From contig OX387199.1 of assembly GCA_947561715.1 (NCBI GenBank), positions 9,615,001-9,679,000 on the forward strand: 64,000 nt of DNA, written 5' to 3'. The notes under the pieces were generated by a model. The model did not search any database. It had not been told where the DNA came from and was given only the letters and a program-made list of their open reading frames with translations. This stretch comes from Ascidia mentula. Taxonomy: Eukaryota; Chordata; Ascidiacea; Phlebobranchia; Ascidiidae. Positions 61,310 through 64,000 of this stretch are shown piece by piece. A program made the position numbers and the translations under genes. The number at the start of each line of letters is the position of its first letter. Within the stretch, counting starts at the first letter, position 1.

Positions 61310-61547
61310 TTTGCTGCCAAATTTTATTCCTGTGAAAAATGAAAAAAAAAAAAAATTCCTGGTTTTTTTCCTACCGTTTTTGGCAGGCCATTCAAATTAG
61401 TTTGTTCACCACATGACGTCACAAACGGACCCATGACCCACCTCCCAACCCCCGACACGACTCCTCCTGACCGTAACAGGCGAATCCCCCCCGTAGAAAC
61501 TTCGTTTCTACCTTACGTTTTGCTCTACCTCAGAGGATTAGTAAAAG
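61310..61547 (-). promoter_or_regulatory. Partial U1-U2 spacer (unit F)
   Basis: Begins inside the distal half of the PSE (TTTGCTGCC). TGACGTCA at 61414-61421. The proximal promoter and U2 are gone, replaced by element E's 5' end. Confidence 0.7.
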
Positions 61548-61593
61548 ACGGGGATAGCGCGAACGCAGTCCCCACTAGCAGAAATTGTACGGC

Positions 61594-61628
<35 letters not shown>

Positions 61629-61678
61629 GCTAAGCCTAAGTGCAATGGCTAAGCCTCGCCCTGGGCCCACCGCCGGCC
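61548..61678 (-). ncRNA. U1 snRNA 3' fragment, unit F
   Basis: Same U1 segment broken at GGCC. Poly(T) 61679-61701 follows. Confidence 0.92.
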
Positions 61679-64000
61679 TTTTTTTTTTTTTTTTTTTTTT
61701 TCTCACGGCTCAGAGCGTGTGATATCTAAAATCAAATATAGATGTCACGGTTTTCATCACTGCCGTCTAAGCAAGGCGCAAAGCGACAGGGCGAAAAACG
61801 GACAAAGGAAATAATTGTGCCATTATTGGTTACGTTATGTTTTCACATTCAATATTCACTTACAATCGTCATTAACATTCATTTCGCGAAATATTAATTT
61901 CCTCTTTACTCTCTCGCAATCCCGTGTAAGTTTATGTGGTTTTTCAATTTTGTTATGATTCGGTATAGTATTTTGTTGATTGTTTCATTTGTATCTTCAA
62001 AATATGTATTGTTATAATCTAACTTTTGTTTTTCCTTTATTATAGTTGTCTTGAAAAAGGCCTGGGCTTTTACACTTAAAATAGGTTCGTTTTCGTCAAA
62101 AATATTATACATAATTTCCTGTGGATCGAAGCGTGTTTTTACTCCGTATTCTGTGATGATGTGTTTCTTTAACTTTAGAATTATGTTTTCTGTTGTTTGG
62201 CATTGTGTGAGGAGGTGCGTTATCTCATTGCTATTTGTTCTGCAAAATTTGCAGAAGTTTAATCTTGCTCTACCGTTTTTTAGTTGGTACATATTGTTTT
62301 TTTGTTTAAATTTTCCCCATTTAAAACCATTGTGTGCTGTGAGGTATGCCTTTTCTCTTTCGTCGTTTGTAAATATTTGTTTGTGTTTTTTGTTTCTGTA
62401 CAGTACATTGATCCAATTGAAATTAATATTATCTGACGGGTTCGATATTATTTGTTTTGCCTTTATGAGTTCGAAATAAAAGTGCCTCAGTTTTGCTTTT
62501 TTCCAGTTTATGTCGTTGTTTTGTTCATTTAGTGTTTGATAAGTGTTTATGATTTTTCTCCATTCTTTATTTGGGTTCCATGCTTTTGGTGTCGCATTAT
62601 TGTAGAAAGCTGATTTAATTTTTCTCATATGTATTCCTAGGTTGTATTGTCCCCAACTTTTCCAAATTTCGTCTATTGTATCGCTGTTTCGCATGTCTCG
62701 TATTTTTTCCATATGAGTTGCTTGTATTTTGTTAGATATGTCTGGCATTTTAATTCCGCCTTGTTTGTAATTTGCTATTAGTTTATTTCGTTTTATCGGT
62801 TCGATGGTTTTAGGGTACCACAGGAAGTTAAATAGCTGTGTATTTAAAGTTTTTATTATATTTTCTGTGGGTTCCGACGTTCGTGCAATAAACAGGATTT
62901 TCGGTATTATCAATGTGTTAATTATTGTTATTTTTCCAAAGATTGATAGGTTTCGTTTTTCGTGGCTACATATTATTCTTCGAGTGTGTTCAATTATCTT
63001 GTTCCAATTTAAGCTCATGTTATTTCCGTGTTGTTTGTATTGTATTCCCAGTATTTTAACCTCGGGTTTGTAGTAAAGAGGAAATTTTATTCCTATTTTA
63101 CACTTCATTGCATTCGAAATACACAATATCTCAGTTTTCGACTGGTTAATTTTTTGGCCCGAGGCCTTTTCAAATTTTTCGAGTATTTTGAAAATTTCGT
63201 TAATTGTCTCGATGTTTGAGACGAAAAAAGTTGTATCGTCTGCATATTGTTGGATTTTTAACATAATCTTCCGATATTTAAAGCCAGTTATTTCATTACA
63301 CTTATTGATTTTTTGCGTCAGATTTTCATTTATAACACAGTATAAGAGCATGCTTAAACTACACCCTTGTCTTACTCCATTTTTAATTTCAATTTTTTCT
63401 GATAAGGCTCCGTTAATAATTATTTGGCTTGTTATATTCCTATATATGATTTTTATCCATTTGATTGTGTCTTTGTTGATTTTTAGTTTTTCAAGTGTTT
63501 TATATAGGAAGTTGTGGTCGACAGTGTCAAATGCTTTTTCGATATCTGTTAAGAAAATCGCGAGTTCTTTATTATAGGTTCGGGCAATTTCTATCGCGGC
63601 GTTTATATTGTAGTGGATATGTTGGATCTGTCGTTTGTTCAATCCACATTTCTGCTCGAGAGAGATTTTTTCGTTTAGTTCATGTTGTACCCGTTTTGCG
63701 ATGCTTTTACTAATTATTTTGTAGTCTGCGTTTAGGAGCGAAATCGGTCTATAGTTTTTGATTTGTGTTTTATCTTTATTTTTTGGTATAAGTTTTATTA
63801 TCGAGTTTTTCATGTCTGTGTCTAATTGTTCTCGCAAAAATATGTTTGTGACGTGTTCGTGAAAGTCTTGCTTTAAGCTGTGCCAGAAATGTTGGTAAAA
63901 TTCCACCGGTAAACCATCAAGCCCCGGGGCTGCATTTTTGTTCATTTCTTTCATTGAGCTTTCTAGTTCTTTTTCACTCAGGTATGGGCTAAAGTCTTTT
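61679..64000 (-). mobile_element. Tx1/L1-like retrotransposon F, inserted in U1 (cut by window edge)
   Basis: Poly(A), a 3' untranslated region sharing the TAGATGTCAC...CATCACTGCCGTC block with element C, and the 3' 2.1 kb of ORF2. The most diverged member of the A-D group. Confidence 0.82.
61906..64000 (-). CDS. ORF2 protein of element F, reverse transcriptase part (partial)
   Basis: Open from the right edge to the stop at 61906. RT motifs AAPGLDGLPVEFYQHFW, RPISLLNADYKIISK, DIEKAFDTVDH, NGVRQGCSLS and QYADDTTFF, then CCHC CKFCRTNSNEITHLLTQC. The Met at 63954 is internal; the frame continues upstream beyond the window. No damage seen. Confidence 0.88.
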   Translation of the reverse strand, partial: KDFSPYLSEKELESSMKEMNKNAAPGLDGLPVEFYQHFWHSLKQDFHEHVTNIFLREQLDTDMKNSIIKLIPKNKDKTQIKNYRPISLLNADYKIISKSIAKRVQHELNEKISLEQKCGLNKRQIQHIHYNINAAIEIARTYNKELAIFLTDIEKAFDTVDHNFLYKTLEKLKINKDTIKWIKIIYRNITSQIIINGALSEKIEIKNGVRQGCSLSMLLYCVINENLTQKINKCNEITGFKYRKIMLKIQQYADDTTFFVSNIETINEIFKILEKFEKASGQKINQSKTEILCISNAMKCKIGIKFPLYYKPEVKILGIQYKQHGNNMSLNWNKIIEHTRRIICSHEKRNLSIFGKITIINTLIIPKILFIARTSEPTENIIKTLNTQLFNFLWYPKTIEPIKRNKLIANYKQGGIKMPDISNKIQATHMEKIRDMRNSDTIDEIWKSWGQYNLGIHMRKIKSAFYNNATPKAWNPNKEWRKIINTYQTLNEQNNDINWKKAKLRHFYFELIKAKQIISNPSDNINFNWINVLYRNKKHKQIFTNDEREKAYLTAHNGFKWGKFKQKNNMYQLKNGRARLNFCKFCRTNSNEITHLLTQCQTTENIILKLKKHIITEYGVKTRFDPQEIMYNIFDENEPILSVKAQAFFKTTIIKEKQKLDYNNTYFEDTNETINKILYRIITKLKNHINLHGIARE

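Overview
This window is metazoan nuclear DNA made almost entirely of mobile elements. There are GT-AG introns, spliceosomal U1 and U2 snRNA sequences, animal-type DNA transposons, and both endonuclease classes of non-LTR retrotransposon. The sequence does not fix the species. The element mix is what I would expect of an aquatic invertebrate or a lower vertebrate. No intact single-copy host gene is secure.

Layout. 1-188 holds the start of an unknown minus-strand protein. 1564-6556 is a complete DNA transposon, probably of the IS3EU type, with a 6-bp target duplication (ATGGTC). It carries an integrase-type transposase (+) and a HECT ubiquitin-ligase-like gene (-). It sits inside a decayed paralogue of the MULE-type transposase gene found at 11415-14900. 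7921-9170 looks like a non-autonomous inverted-repeat element. 9.6-11.1 kb holds a run of in-frame micro-exons, then a 71-bp tandem repeat. 11415-14900 is a decayed MULE transposase gene with SWIM, Ulp1-type protease and PHD modules.

From about 19.7 kb to the right edge lies an array of alternating U2 and U1 snRNA genes, all on the minus strand. Every copy is interrupted. Each U1 gene is split at the same nucleotide by an APE-type (Tx1/L1-like) retrotransposon: A, B, C, D and F from related families, E from a clearly different one. U2 genes are split by a 437-bp insert (four copies, one truncated) or by a full-length restriction-like-endonuclease retrotransposon of the R2/NeSL/Utopia type (40628-48101). 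A second, rearranged copy of that retrotransposon lies on the plus strand at 14920-19722, also ending in U2 sequence.

The snRNA units still have recognisable promoters. A PSE-like block lies at exactly -37 to about -57 upstream of both U1 and U2, and a TGACGTCA site lies at -154 upstream of U2. The window therefore reads as a snRNA cluster used as a retrotransposon landing pad. It shows unequal crossing-over (units A and B are near-identical 6.87-kb copies), inversion, and sequence exchange among elements that share a target.
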